A DNA stretch of 64,000 bases from JAENWD01 sp963837165 (GTDB taxonomy: Bacteria > Acidobacteriota > Vicinamibacteria > Vicinamibacterales > JAENWD01). The translations under genes and the position numbers were made by a program. Shown piece after piece: positions 8,097 to 16,980 of the stretch. The notes beneath the pieces are model-generated. The model ran no database searches and had not been told where the DNA came from. It worked only from the letters and a program-made list of their open reading frames with translations. Each line of letters starts with the position of its first letter. Within the stretch, counting starts at the first letter, position 1. The stretch lies in the NCBI GenBank assembly GCA_963837165.1, contig CAWIMD010000004.1, forward strand, positions 1,240,001 to 1,304,000, read 5' to 3'.

Positions 8097-9155
8097 GTGA
8101 GATCCCTGGTACTGGCGGCCGTCACCATCGTGGCGGCCGCACTCTTTCCGTCAAGCCCTCTCACCCGCTTCGAGTACGCCGAACCCCACATGGGGACGAC
8201 GTACCGGATCGTCCTTTACGCGGACACCCGGACCTCGGGAGATGCAGCCGCGCAACGGGCCTTCGAGCGGATCGCGGTCATCGATGCGCAACTGAGCGAC
8301 TACCGGCCCGACAGCGAGCTCAGCCAAGTGACCGCGGAGGCGGTGAGGCATCCGGTCGCCGTCAGCCCGGATCTGCTGCGTCTTCTGGAGCGCGCGCAGC
8401 AGCTCGCGCGGGCGAGCGACGGCGCATTCGACATCACCGTCGGTCCCCTGACGCGCCTGTGGCGCCGGGCGCGCCGGCAGCTGGCTCTTCCATCGGCCGC
8501 GGATCTGGCTGCGGCGCGAGCCGTGACTGGTTATCGATTGCTTCACGTCGACCCGTCCGCCGGCACCGTCGAAGTCGACCGCCCGGGCATGCGGCTCGAT
8601 CCGGGCGGCATTGCCAAGGGCTACGCCGCTGACGCCGCGCTCCAGGTGCTGCATGCCCATGGCCTCCGGCATGCGCTCGTCGCCGCCGGCGGCGATCTGG
8701 CGCTCGGCGCGCCGCCCCCGGGCGCCGCCGGGTGGGAGGTCGTGCTGGCGGGCCTCGAGTCTGGCGGCACGGCGCCCGACAGCCCGCTGCGGCTGGCGCA
8801 AGCCGGGGTGTCGACGTCAGGCGATGCCGAGCAGTGGGTGGAGATCGGCGGCGTCCGCTACTCCCACATCGTCGATCCGCGAACGGGGATCGGTGTGACC
8901 GGGCACACGTCGGTCACCGTCGTTGCGCCCGACGCGACGACTTCGGATATGCTGGCGACCGCGGCGAGCGTCCTGGGCCCGGAGGAAGGCCGGCGCCTGA
9001 TCGATCGCTGGCCCGGCACCTCGGCGCTCATCGGCCGGAGCTCGCCCGGCGGCGATTGGTGGGGGCGCTCGAGGACCTGGCCGTCGCACGCGCCGCGCGG
9101 CGCCGGGTTGCGGCCGTACCGCTCGCCGCACGGCGACTCTCATCCTGGAGACTGA
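8097..9155 (+). CDS. apbE: FAD:protein FMN transferase (ApbE family), exported
   Basis: The protein has 352 residues, starts at GTG and carries a signal peptide (SLVLAAVTIVAAALFPSS). ApbE motifs appear in order: HMGTTYRIVLYA, QLSDYRPDSELSQV, GAFDITVGPLTRLW, RLDPGGIAKGYAAD, AAGGDLALG and GVRYSHIVDPRTG, followed by the metal-site region ATTSDMLATAASVLG. These enzymes attach FMN to threonine residues of periplasmic flavoproteins such as RnfG/NqrC or FMN-binding-domain proteins. No such target is encoded in the window, so its partner is elsewhere. The stop lies three bases before the next start, indicating co-transcription with the DUF1080 gene. Confidence 0.9.
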   Translation: MRSLVLAAVTIVAAALFPSSPLTRFEYAEPHMGTTYRIVLYADTRTSGDAAAQRAFERIAVIDAQLSDYRPDSELSQVTAEAVRHPVAVSPDLLRLLERAQQLARASDGAFDITVGPLTRLWRRARRQLALPSAADLAAARAVTGYRLLHVDPSAGTVEVDRPGMRLDPGGIAKGYAADAALQVLHAHGLRHALVAAGGDLALGAPPPGAAGWEVVLAGLESGGTAPDSPLRLAQAGVSTSGDAEQWVEIGGVRYSHIVDPRTGIGVTGHTSVTVVAPDATTSDMLATAASVLGPEEGRRLIDRWPGTSALIGRSSPGGDWWGRSRTWPSHAPRGAGLRPYRSPHGDSHPGD

Positions 9156-9158
9156 CTC

Positions 9159-9872
9159 ATGACCCGTTTCGTGCTCGCGCTCCCGCTGGCTGCCTGCGTC
9201 GCGGTCGCCCCGCTGCGCGCGGCGGATGCACCCGACAACACGCTGACCACCGACGAGAAGGCGAACGGCTGGCACCTGCTCTTCGACGGAACGACAACGG
9301 CCGGCTGGCACGGCTACAACCAGAACTCATTTCCCGACGGCTGGGCGGTCCGTGACGGCGCGCTCACCCGCGTGAGCGGCCCGACCGTGGATATCGTCAC
9401 GGACAAGGAGTACGCGAACTTCGATCTCCAGTTCGACTGGAAGATTGCGCCAAAGGGCAACAGCGGGCTTTTCTTCCACGTGGTCGAGACCCCCGACCTG
9501 AAGAGCACCTATTTCAGCGGCCCCGAGTACCAGCTGATCGACAACGAGGGGCATCCTGACGGCAAGAACGGTCCCGACCGCTGGGCGGGCGCCAACTATG
9601 CCCTGCACCCACCGGCCCAGAACACGGCGCACCCGGTCGGCGAGTGGAACCACTCGGAGCTGGTCGTCGACAATGGGCACGTGGAGCACTGGCTGAACGG
9701 CGTGAAGGTGGTCGAGTACGAGCTCTGGAGCGAGGACTGGAAGCAGAAGGTCGCCAACAGCAAGTTCAAGCAGTGGCCGTCGTACGGCATGGCGAAGACC
9801 GGCCGCATCGCGCTCCAGGAGCACGGCGCAGAGATCGCGTTCAAGAACCTGAAGATCAAGGAACTCCCCTAG
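9159..9872 (+). CDS. Exported DUF1080 (3-keto-disaccharide hydrolase-like) protein
   Basis: The product has 237 residues with a signal peptide ending near LRAADA. DUF1080 features are clear: GWHLLFDGTTTAGWHGY, WAVRDGALTRVSG, a concanavalin-like core (FDLQFDWKIAPKGNSGLFFH) and RIALQEHGAEIAFKNLKIKE at the end. Members bind or cleave 3-keto sugars made by partner Gfo/Idh dehydrogenases. That fits the Tat-exported dehydrogenase 2 kb upstream and the transporter just downstream. A GGAG lies upstream of the ATG. Confidence 0.9.
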   Translation: MTRFVLALPLAACVAVAPLRAADAPDNTLTTDEKANGWHLLFDGTTTAGWHGYNQNSFPDGWAVRDGALTRVSGPTVDIVTDKEYANFDLQFDWKIAPKGNSGLFFHVVETPDLKSTYFSGPEYQLIDNEGHPDGKNGPDRWAGANYALHPPAQNTAHPVGEWNHSELVVDNGHVEHWLNGVKVVEYELWSEDWKQKVANSKFKQWPSYGMAKTGRIALQEHGAEIAFKNLKIKELP

Positions 9873-9920
9873 TACACGAAGGTCACAAAGAGCACAAAGA
9901 TCACAAAGATCGCGAAGGGG
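9873..9920. repeat. Short 9-bp tandem repeat after stop codon
   Basis: About five degenerate 9-base units (TACACGAAG, GTCACAAAG, AGCACAAAG, ATCACAAAG, ATCGCGAAG) start directly after the TAG at 9870-9872. The pattern is the same NNCAC(A/G)AAG theme as the array at 7873, here with an A-rich variant. It fills most of the gap to the MFS gene. Confidence 0.75.
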
Positions 9921-9938
9921 CCACGAGGGACGGAGGAC

Positions 9939-11150
9939 ATGGCTGGAGCGGCAATGACGTCAACGACACGGTTGAAGCTCTCGGTGATGATGTTCCTGCA
10001 GTACTTCGTCTGGGGCGCGTGGTACGTGGCGATGAGCGCGTATCTGAACGAGACGCTCAAGTTCGATGGACAGCAGATCGGGCTCGCCTACGGGACGACG
10101 GCCCTGGCCGCGATGATTTCGCCGTTCTTCGTCGGGATGGTGGCGGACCGCTTCTTCGCCACCGAGCGGATCCTGGCGGCGCTGCACGTCGTCGGGGCGG
10201 CCCTGCTGCTCTGGACGGCCACGCTGCACCAGTTCGGCTCGTTCTACTGGGTCCTGCTCCTCTACACGCTCTGCTACATGCCCACGCTGGCGCTCACGAA
10301 CTCCCTGTCGTTCCACCAGATGACCGACCCCGGCAAGGAGTTCCCGGGCATCCGCGTCCTCGGGACGATCGGCTGGATCGTGGCGGGCTACGCCGTGGAC
10401 CTGATGGGCTTCGGCAGGAGCGCCGGCATGTTCGAGATCGCGGCGGTCGCCTCGCTGCTGCTCGGCTTCTTCTCCCTGAGCCTGCCGCACACGCCGCCGT
10501 CCAGGCTCGGGCACCCCGTGTCGGCGAAGGACATCCTCGGCCTCGACGCGCTGCAGCTGCTGCGCGACCGGTCGTTCGCCATCTTCGTGATCGGCTCCTT
10601 CCTGATCTGCATCCCGCTGCAGTTCTACTACACCTGGGCGAACGGCTTCCTCAGCGAGATCGGCGTCGCGAACCCGACGAGCCGCATGACCCTCGGGCAG
10701 TGGTCGGAGCTCTTCTTCATGCTCGTCATGCCGTGGTTCTTCAGGCGGCTCGGCGTCAAGTGGATGCTGATCGTCGGCATGCTCGCGTGGGCGGTCCGCT
10801 ACACGTTGTTTGCGTACGGGAACGCGGGCCCGCTGGTCTGGATGCTGTACATCGGCATTCTCCTGCACGGCGTCTGCTACGACTTCTTCTTCGTGACGGG
10901 CCAGATCTACACGGACAAGAAGGCGTCGATCCAGATTCGGGCGGCGGCGCAGGGCTTCATCGCGTTCGTGACGCTGGGCGTCGGCATGTTCATCGGGTCG
11001 TATCTCTCGGGCTGGATCGTGGACCAGTACACGACGCCCGGCGGGCACGACTGGCGGATGATCTGGCTGATTCCGGCAGGAATGGCCGTGGCCGTGCTGG
11101 TGCTCTTCGCCGCGTTCTTCACTTACAGGGAGGAGGCAAAGGCCGCATGA
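9939..11150 (+). CDS. MFS transporter, nucleoside:H+ symporter-like
   Basis: The product has 403 residues with about twelve hydrophobic segments. The start (RLKLSVMMFLQYFVWGAWYV), the loop ADRFFATERILA and the late motif FFVTGQIYTDKKA with a following QGFIAFVTLGVGMFIG are typical of the NupG-like nucleoside/sugar permease group common in Acidobacteriota and Bacteroidota. The substrate may be a sugar released by the exported enzymes next to it. Its stop overlaps the ATG of the NIPSNAP gene by four bases, so the two are translationally coupled. Confidence 0.85.
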   Translation: MAGAAMTSTTRLKLSVMMFLQYFVWGAWYVAMSAYLNETLKFDGQQIGLAYGTTALAAMISPFFVGMVADRFFATERILAALHVVGAALLLWTATLHQFGSFYWVLLLYTLCYMPTLALTNSLSFHQMTDPGKEFPGIRVLGTIGWIVAGYAVDLMGFGRSAGMFEIAAVASLLLGFFSLSLPHTPPSRLGHPVSAKDILGLDALQLLRDRSFAIFVIGSFLICIPLQFYYTWANGFLSEIGVANPTSRMTLGQWSELFFMLVMPWFFRRLGVKWMLIVGMLAWAVRYTLFAYGNAGPLVWMLYIGILLHGVCYDFFFVTGQIYTDKKASIQIRAAAQGFIAFVTLGVGMFIGSYLSGWIVDQYTTPGGHDWRMIWLIPAGMAVAVLVLFAAFFTYREEAKAA

Positions 11151-11941
11151 ACCGCAGGGACTTCCTGGCATCCTCCATCGCCGCGGCCGGCGTCGGCGCG
11201 CTCGGCTCCGACGCCGCGGCACGCACACCCACGACACCCATGCCTGACTACTACGAGCTCCGCCAGTATCACCTTCGCACCACCATGCGGCAGGAGTTCG
11301 GCGACTACCTCCGCGACGTGTCCGTGCCTGCGCTCAACCGCGTGGGCGTCGATCCGGTCGGGGTGTTCACCACGATGTTCGGCCCCGGGAGCCCCACGTT
11401 CTGGCTCCTGCTGCGCCACAAGGACATCGAGTCGTTCGCGACGCTCGACCAGCGGCTGTCCGCCGACCCCGGGTACCGCAGAGCCGGCGCCGCGCACCAC
11501 GATCGGCCGTCGTCGAATCCCGCCTACGTGCGGATCGAGTCGCAGCTGATGCGGGCCTTCGACAGCATGCCGTCGATCGAGAAGCCGTCGGGCGACACCG
11601 CCGCCCCGTCGCGCGTGTTCGAGCTCCGGACCTACGAGAGCCACAGCAAGGCCGCGCACAAGAAGAAGATGGAGATGTTCAACACGGGTGAGATCGCCAT
11701 CTTCCGCCGCACGGGCCTGACGCCCGTCTTCTTCGGGTCGAACATGGTCGGCCAGCGCCTGCCGAGCCTGACCTACATGCTCGTGTTCGAGAATCTGGCG
11801 GCACGCGAGACGCACTGGGGCCAGTTCGCCGGAGATCCGGAGTGGAAGACGTTGTCGACCACGCCCGGCTTCACCGACGCCGAAATCGTGACGAACATCA
11901 CGTCACTCGTGCTGAGGCCGACCGGGTTCTCGCAGATCTGA
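11147..11941 (+). CDS. Exported NIPSNAP-family protein
   Basis: The protein has 264 residues with a Tat-like leader (MNRRDFLASSIAAAGVGALG). Two NIPSNAP-type ferredoxin-like domains follow: the first begins YYELRQYHLRTTMRQEF, the second FELRTYESHSKAAHKKK with NTGEIAIFRRTGLTPVFFG. NIPSNAP proteins are dimeric alpha-beta barrels of uncertain function. In these bacteria exported copies travel with DUF1080 and Gfo/Idh genes, as here. The start overlaps the MFS stop (ATGA). Confidence 0.88.
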   Translation: MNRRDFLASSIAAAGVGALGSDAAARTPTTPMPDYYELRQYHLRTTMRQEFGDYLRDVSVPALNRVGVDPVGVFTTMFGPGSPTFWLLLRHKDIESFATLDQRLSADPGYRRAGAAHHDRPSSNPAYVRIESQLMRAFDSMPSIEKPSGDTAAPSRVFELRTYESHSKAAHKKKMEMFNTGEIAIFRRTGLTPVFFGSNMVGQRLPSLTYMLVFENLAARETHWGQFAGDPEWKTLSTTPGFTDAEIVTNITSLVLRPTGFSQI

Positions 11942-11959
11942 CCGCAGGCGCGGGGTGAC

Positions 11960-12550
11960 TCACTGGTGTCCCCGCGCATCCCGTTCCAGCTTGCGCTCGA
12001 TCCGCTCGAGTCGATCCAGCAGTTCGCGCTGGCGCGCCTCGCCCGTGCTGGGGGAATGGCGGAAGAACCAGATTGCGCCGCCGGGCTCGAGCACGGCCCG
12101 CTCGACCTCCTTCAGTGAGTCGAAGCCCTGCTTGTGCGCGGCTGCCGCGAGCTCGAATTTCGAGATGCCGTTCCTGCGCAGGCGAGCCTCCGCCAGCCGG
12201 CCGTCGGCGATCAGGGTGTCCGGCTGTCCTTCGAGCAGGCGTTCGAGCCGCTGGTGCCCGTACAGCCACCGCACCATCACGGTGTTCACGGCGAACAGCG
12301 TCAGCGCCGAGACGATGCCGCCGGTGAGGCTGTTGTCGCTGCCGATGATGGCGTTCTGCACGGTGTTGGACAGGATCAGCAGCACGACGAGATCGAACGG
12401 GTTCAGCTGAGCCAGGACGCGCTTGCCGACTGCGCGAAAGGCCCCAATCAGAAAGAAATAGACCAGCAGCGGTCGAAGGATCTTCTCGGCGAGCGGCGCC
12501 CCCAGGGCGAACATGTCGTGGGCGATCCGGGCGGTCGTGGCAGCACCCAT
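11960..12550 (-). CDS. YetF/DUF421 family membrane protein
   Basis: The product has 196 residues from the ATG at 12550. Three N-terminal hydrophobic segments (EKILRPLLVYFFLIGAF, NPFDLVVLLILSNTVQNAII, LTGGIVSALTLFAVNTVMV) are followed by a cytoplasmic domain with LLEGQPDTLIADGRLAEARL and a charged C-terminal helix (LDRLERIERKLERD). LSNTVQNAIIG is the family hallmark. The role is not firmly known; YetF-type proteins are linked to envelope stress. It is convergent with the NIPSNAP gene and divergent from the rhamnosidase, sharing a gap of only 54 bases with it. Confidence 0.85.
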   Translation of the reverse strand: MGAATTARIAHDMFALGAPLAEKILRPLLVYFFLIGAFRAVGKRVLAQLNPFDLVVLLILSNTVQNAIIGSDNSLTGGIVSALTLFAVNTVMVRWLYGHQRLERLLEGQPDTLIADGRLAEARLRRNGISKFELAAAAHKQGFDSLKEVERAVLEPGGAIWFFRHSPSTGEARQRELLDRLERIERKLERDARGHQ

Positions 12551-12604
12551 GGCGTCAGGCCTCCAGCCCTTGCATTTCCGGGCCAACCCTCATTAGATAC
12601 CGGC

Positions 12605-15013
12605 ATGCTGCTCCGGTCACCCTTTCGATCCGTCGCGCTGGCGATCGCCCTCGCCGCTGCCGCTCCGACCCTGCACGCCGATGCCCCCACGCAGGACATC
12701 AACCCGGCGCTGCTCGCCCGGCAGTGGCCGGCGTACTGGATCCGCGCGGCGGGGACGAGCCCGCACGGGTTCGGCGTGTACCTGTTCCGGCGCACGTTCG
12801 ACCTGCCGTCGGCGCCGAAGCGCTTCGTGGTGCACGTGACGGCGGACCAGCGATACGAGCTGTTCGTCAACGGGGCCCGCGTCGTGACCGGCCCGGCTCG
12901 CGGCGACCTCGACCACTGGCGCTTCGCGACGGTGGACATCGGCGGACGGCTCCGCGCCGGCAGCAACGTCCTCGCCGCCGTCGTGTGGAACTACGCAGAC
13001 GAGGCGCCCATGGCGCAGATGACCCACGAGACCGGATTCCTCGTGCAGGGCGACACCGAGGCCGAGCGCATCGTCAACACCGGCACCGACTGGAAGGTGA
13101 CGACCGACCCGGCCGTCTCGCTGCTCCCCATCGACCGCAACGCGATCTTCCACGCGTACTTCGTCGGCGGACCGGGCGAAATCGTGGACGCGAGCCGGCA
13201 GCCGTGGGGGTGGGAGCAGCCGGGCTTCGACGACTCGGGCTGGGGCACGGCCGAGCGCCTCACGCACGGAGGCCCGCGGGCGATCCGCGACACGCCGTCG
13301 CGCTGGTTCCTGGTGCCGCGTGCCATCCCCCTCATGGAAGACACGCCGGAACGCCTGGACCGCGTGGTCCGGACCGACGGCGGCGAGGTACCGTCGGGCG
13401 TCCTGCAGGGTTCTGAACCCTGGACCATACCGGCGCATGCGACGGTGACGGCGCTGCTCGACCGCGGACACCTGACGACGGCCTATCCGGAGATCGTGAC
13501 GTCGGGCGGGCGCGGCGCCCGCATCACCGTGACGTATGCCGAGGCGCTGCACGCACGCCGGACGGACGGCAGGCAGGGCGAGAAGGGCAACCGCAACGAC
13601 GTCGAAGGCAAGGTGATCGCCGGCCTGGCCGATCGCTTCCTGCCCGACGGCGGCACGGATCGGCTGTTCCGGCCGCTCTGGTGGCGGGCGTTCCGGTACG
13701 TCCAGGTTGCGGTCGAGACCGCGGACGAGCCGCTGACGATCACCGACATCCGGGCCGCGTTCAGCGCCTACCCGTTCGAGCGGCGGGCCGCGTTCACCGC
13801 GAGCGATCCCGTCCTCGATCGCATCTTCGACGTCGGCTGGCGCACGGCCCGTCTCTGCGCGCACGAGACATACATGGACACGCCGTACTGGGAACAGCTC
13901 CAGTACATCGGCGACACGCGCATTCAGGCGCTCGTGTCGTTGTACGCGGGCGGCGACGATCGCCTGGTCAGGAACGCCATCGAGTTGTTCGACGAGTCGC
14001 GGATCCCCGACGGCATCACCCAGAGCCGGTACCCGTCGGCGCTGCCGCAGTTCATCCCGCCGTTCTCGCTGTTCTGGATCGGCATGATGCACGACTACTG
14101 GTGGTACAGCGGCGACACCGCGTTCCTGAAGCCGTACCTCGGGGGCGCGCGCGGCGTCCTGGACTGGTTCGGCGCCCGCGTGTCGCCGTCTGGCCTGCTC
14201 GGGCCGCTGGAGTGGTGGAACTACGCCGACTGGGTGGAGTCGTTCCCGAACGGCGAGCCGCCCATGCAGAAGGACGGGCAGTCGGCGATCCTGAGCCTGC
14301 AGTTCGCGCTCGCGCTGCGCGAGGCCGCCGATCTCGAGCAGGCCTTCGGGTCGGCCTCTCAGGTGACCGCCTATCGCGCGCGAGCCGACCGGCTGGTCGC
14401 AGCGGTCGTCCGCCACTGCTGGAGCGCGGACAGGAAGCTGTTCGCCGACACGCCGGCGAAGACCAGCTGGAGCCAGCACGTCAACCTGCTCGCGGTGCTC
14501 GCCGACGCGGTCCCGGCCGCGGAACAGCGGGCGCTGATGACACGGGTTCTGGACGATGCCTCCCTGACCGAGACCACCTACTACTTCAAGTTCTACCTGT
14601 TCCGCGCCCTCGAGAAGGCTGGCCTCGCCGATCGGTATCTCGACCAGCTCGGCCCGTGGACGCACATGCTCGATCTCGGACTCACGACATGGGCCGAGAA
14701 GCCGGAGCCGACCAGGTCCGACTCGCACGCCTGGAGCGCGCATCCAACGGTGGACCTGCTGCGGCTGGTGGCCGGGGTCGAGCCGGCGGCAGCCGGGTTC
14801 GGCACGGTCCGCATCCGACCGCACCTTGGGACGCTGTCCGCGCTGAAGGCGACCGTGCCCACGCCGAAAGGCGATGTGCACGTCGACTATTCGCGGCAGG
14901 GCGGGGCGCTGAAGGCGACGGTCACGCTGCCGGCCGGCGTGACGGGCACGATTGCGCTGCACGGCGCGCCAGCGGCGCTCCGGCCGGGGCCGAACACCGT
15001 GACACTGCGTTGA
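12605..15013 (+). CDS. Exported GH78-type alpha-L-rhamnosidase
   Basis: The product has 802 residues with signal peptide (RSVALAIALAAAAPTLHA). N-terminal beta domains (FRRTFDLPSAPKRFVVHVTA, ELFVNGARVVTGPARGD) lead into the (alpha/alpha)6 barrel with ETYMDTPYWEQLQYIGDTR, where GH78 enzymes carry their general acid, then GPLEWWNYADWVESF and a C-terminal beta domain. It should release L-rhamnose from pectic or glycan chains in the periplasm. The frame upstream of 12605 is antisense to the YetF-like gene, so the ATG that opens the signal peptide was taken. Repeats follow the stop. Confidence 0.9.
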   Translation: MLLRSPFRSVALAIALAAAAPTLHADAPTQDINPALLARQWPAYWIRAAGTSPHGFGVYLFRRTFDLPSAPKRFVVHVTADQRYELFVNGARVVTGPARGDLDHWRFATVDIGGRLRAGSNVLAAVVWNYADEAPMAQMTHETGFLVQGDTEAERIVNTGTDWKVTTDPAVSLLPIDRNAIFHAYFVGGPGEIVDASRQPWGWEQPGFDDSGWGTAERLTHGGPRAIRDTPSRWFLVPRAIPLMEDTPERLDRVVRTDGGEVPSGVLQGSEPWTIPAHATVTALLDRGHLTTAYPEIVTSGGRGARITVTYAEALHARRTDGRQGEKGNRNDVEGKVIAGLADRFLPDGGTDRLFRPLWWRAFRYVQVAVETADEPLTITDIRAAFSAYPFERRAAFTASDPVLDRIFDVGWRTARLCAHETYMDTPYWEQLQYIGDTRIQALVSLYAGGDDRLVRNAIELFDESRIPDGITQSRYPSALPQFIPPFSLFWIGMMHDYWWYSGDTAFLKPYLGGARGVLDWFGARVSPSGLLGPLEWWNYADWVESFPNGEPPMQKDGQSAILSLQFALALREAADLEQAFGSASQVTAYRARADRLVAAVVRHCWSADRKLFADTPAKTSWSQHVNLLAVLADAVPAAEQRALMTRVLDDASLTETTYYFKFYLFRALEKAGLADRYLDQLGPWTHMLDLGLTTWAEKPEPTRSDSHAWSAHPTVDLLRLVAGVEPAAAGFGTVRIRPHLGTLSALKATVPTPKGDVHVDYSRQGGALKATVTLPAGVTGTIALHGAPAALRPGPNTVTLR

Positions 15014-15020
15014 GTCCCGC

Positions 15021-15130
15021 GCATGTAACGCAGGTCGTCTGGCCTGCCCTTCGCGTGCGCATGTAGCGCAGGCCTGAAGACCTGCCCTTCGCGTGCGCAT
15101 GTAGCGCAGGCCTTCAGGCCTGCCCTTCGG
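15021..15130. repeat. Three direct 38-bp units each holding a GGCCTGC palindrome
   Basis: Three units begin at 15021, 15059 and 15097, each GCATGTA(A/G)CGCAGG...CCTGCCCTTCG. The third contains the perfect palindrome GCAGGCCTTCAGGCCTGC; the others carry partly compensating changes (GGCCTGAAGACC, GGTCGTCTGGCC). The units are contiguous without spacers. A copy of the palindromic core is at 40439-40461. They lie between two convergent genes and could act as bidirectional terminators or REP-like elements. Confidence 0.9.
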
Positions 15131-15132
15131 AC

Positions 15133-16140
15133 CTACAGCCCCGCCAGCAGCTGCCGCGCGATGGCGACGTAGGAATCGACCGCCCGCTCGAGCTCCTCAA
15201 CCGCCACGTGCTCGTCGGCGGTGTGCGCCTGCAGGATCGACCCTGGACCGAACAGGACGGGGTCTCCCCACGCGTCGAGGAAGGGGATGTCGGTCGTGAA
15301 CGGGAACGCGGCCGTCTCGAATCCCTCGACCAGCGTCAGCCGCACGGCCGGCACCTCGAGCACGGTTTCCGTGGCGAGGCCCGGACCAAGAGACGCGAGC
15401 ACGGGCTCGAGTGCGGCGGCCGGCCCGACGGTCCTGAACATGACCTCGGCCTCGGCGTGCGGCGGAACCACGTTCGGCGCCACGCCGCCCGAAATCAGGC
15501 CCACGGTGTAGTAGGTGCGCCCGAGCCGCTCGTCCTCCGGCAGCGCGGCACCGCGGAGCCGGATCAATGCGTCGATCAGCTTCTCGATCGCCGAGTCCCC
15601 GGTCTCGGGCCGTGAGGTGTGGGCCGCCCGGCCCGTGGCGGTCAGCCGCGTCCTGAGCACGCCGCGATGCGCGGTGCCGAGCACGCTGGATGTCGGCTCA
15701 CCGTTGACCAGATAGCGGCAGCCCGCCGCGAGCCGATGGGTGTTGGCCGTCCTCGCGCCATCGCTGCCCCGCTCCTCTCCGACGACGAAGAGGAGGCCGA
15801 CGCGCCGTTCGCCCTCCGCCCTGAGGCGCTCGGCCGCGTGGATCTGCGCCGCGAGCGAGCCCTTGGCGTCTGACGATCCGCGGCCGTGAAGCCGGCCGGC
15901 CGCTTCCCGGCTGGCGAAGAACGGCGGCACGCAGTCGAAGTGGGTCGAGTAGACCAGCACGGGCGGGTCCACCCAGGCGACGATGTTCGATCGGCCGGCG
16001 GCCACGGCCTGCTCGTCCACCTGCCACCCGAGACCGCGCAGATACCGGGCCAGCCACGTGCCGCACTCGGCTTCGCGCCCGGTGGTGGAGTCGACGTCGA
16101 TGAGCGCGCGGGTCAGCGGGACGAGCGCTAGCGGATCCAC
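15133..16140 (-). CDS. M20-family metallopeptidase, candidate succinyl-DAP desuccinylase
   Basis: The protein has 335 residues starting at GTG 16140, thirteen bases inside the dapD 3' end. Zinc-site motifs of M20 amidohydrolases are present: VYSTHFDCVPPF (STHxDxVP), GRGSSDAKGSLAAQ, VVGEERGSDGA and NGEPTSS, with the dimerisation domain beginning HRGVLRTRLTATGRAAH. Overlap with dapD, next to dapA and dapB, suggests it removes the succinyl group from N-succinyl-LL-diaminopimelate (DapE role). ArgE or a related deacylase is the alternative. A longer upstream frame lies antiphase over dapD and was rejected. Confidence 0.82.
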   Translation of the reverse strand: MDPLALVPLTRALIDVDSTTGREAECGTWLARYLRGLGWQVDEQAVAAGRSNIVAWVDPPVLVYSTHFDCVPPFFASREAAGRLHGRGSSDAKGSLAAQIHAAERLRAEGERRVGLLFVVGEERGSDGARTANTHRLAAGCRYLVNGEPTSSVLGTAHRGVLRTRLTATGRAAHTSRPETGDSAIEKLIDALIRLRGAALPEDERLGRTYYTVGLISGGVAPNVVPPHAEAEVMFRTVGPAAALEPVLASLGPGLATETVLEVPAVRLTLVEGFETAAFPFTTDIPFLDAWGDPVLFGPGSILQAHTADEHVAVEELERAVDSYVAIARQLLAGL

Positions 16141-16979
16141 CGCTCGAGCTCCGCGCGGGTGTCGGTCTGGTCGTCCCGGTACTTCACGATGACGGGGGTG
16201 GCCAGCGACAGGCCCCATGCGACGCCGGGACCGACGGTCACCGCCCGGGCGCCCGGCACCACGACGGCGCGCGACGGAATGACGACGGGCAGGTCGGGGC
16301 CGGCTTTGATGATCTGGCCGTTCGTGAGGTCGTACACCGGCGTCGACCGCGTGATCACGGTGCCCGCGCCGATGACCGCGCTCTTCTTCACGACCACTCC
16401 CTCGTACAGCCCGGTATTGCCGCCGATGAAGGCATCGTCTTCGATGATGACGGGGAGGGCGCCCACCGGCTCGATGACGCCGCCGATCTGGGCGCCGGCG
16501 CTCACGTGGACCCGCGCGCCCACCTGCGCGCACGACCCGACGAGCACGTGCGAGTCGAGGAGCGTGCACTCGTCGACGAAAGCGCCGATGTTGACGTACA
16601 TCGGCGGCATGCAGATCACGCCCTTGCCGACGAACGCGCCCTCGCGGATCGCCGAGCCACCGGGCACGAGCCGCACGTGGCGCTCGAGGCCGATCGTCTT
16701 CAGCGGCATCGTGTCCTTGTCGAAGAACGCCCAGCGGCCGTGGTCCATCGAGTGATCGACGAGACGGCCGAACCGGAAGCCGAGGAGGATCCCCTTCTTG
16801 ACCCAGGCGTTGACCTTCCAGCCGGTGGGCTGCGACGCGTCCGGTTCGGCGGCGCGCACCTCGCCGTTGCCGAGGGCGTCCCGCAGCTTCATGAACGCGG
16901 CCCGCGCGGCCATCGCGTCGGCCTGATCGCCCTGCGCGTGCAGCTCGTCGACGTGGGCGGCGAATTCGTGGTCCAGCAT
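16128..16979 (-). CDS. dapD: Tetrahydrodipicolinate N-succinyltransferase
   Basis: The product has 283 residues, normal length for DapD. A helical N-terminus is followed by a left-handed parallel beta-helix of hexapeptides: GGSAIREGAFVGKGVICMPP, GAFVDECTLLDSHVLVGSCA, VHVSAGAQIGGVIEPVG and DDAFIGGNTGLYEGVVV. It transfers succinyl from succinyl-CoA to tetrahydrodipicolinate in the lysine/meso-DAP pathway. The ATG is one base from the dapA stop and the 3' end overlaps the M20 gene, so the three are one transcript. Confidence 0.95.
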   Translation of the reverse strand: MLDHEFAAHVDELHAQGDQADAMAARAAFMKLRDALGNGEVRAAEPDASQPTGWKVNAWVKKGILLGFRFGRLVDHSMDHGRWAFFDKDTMPLKTIGLERHVRLVPGGSAIREGAFVGKGVICMPPMYVNIGAFVDECTLLDSHVLVGSCAQVGARVHVSAGAQIGGVIEPVGALPVIIEDDAFIGGNTGLYEGVVVKKSAVIGAGTVITRSTPVYDLTNGQIIKAGPDLPVVIPSRAVVVPGARAVTVGPGVAWGLSLATPVIVKYRDDQTDTRAELERWIR

Positions 16980-16980
16980 G

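Noticed and set aside
13681..15066. 461-residue frame inside the rhamnosidase gene
   Set aside because: It is an Arg/Ala/Gly-rich shadow in another frame of a clear GH78 coding region.
15021..15130. Short CRISPR-like array of three 38-bp units
   Set aside because: Units follow each other without unique spacers, and a lone core copy occurs elsewhere.
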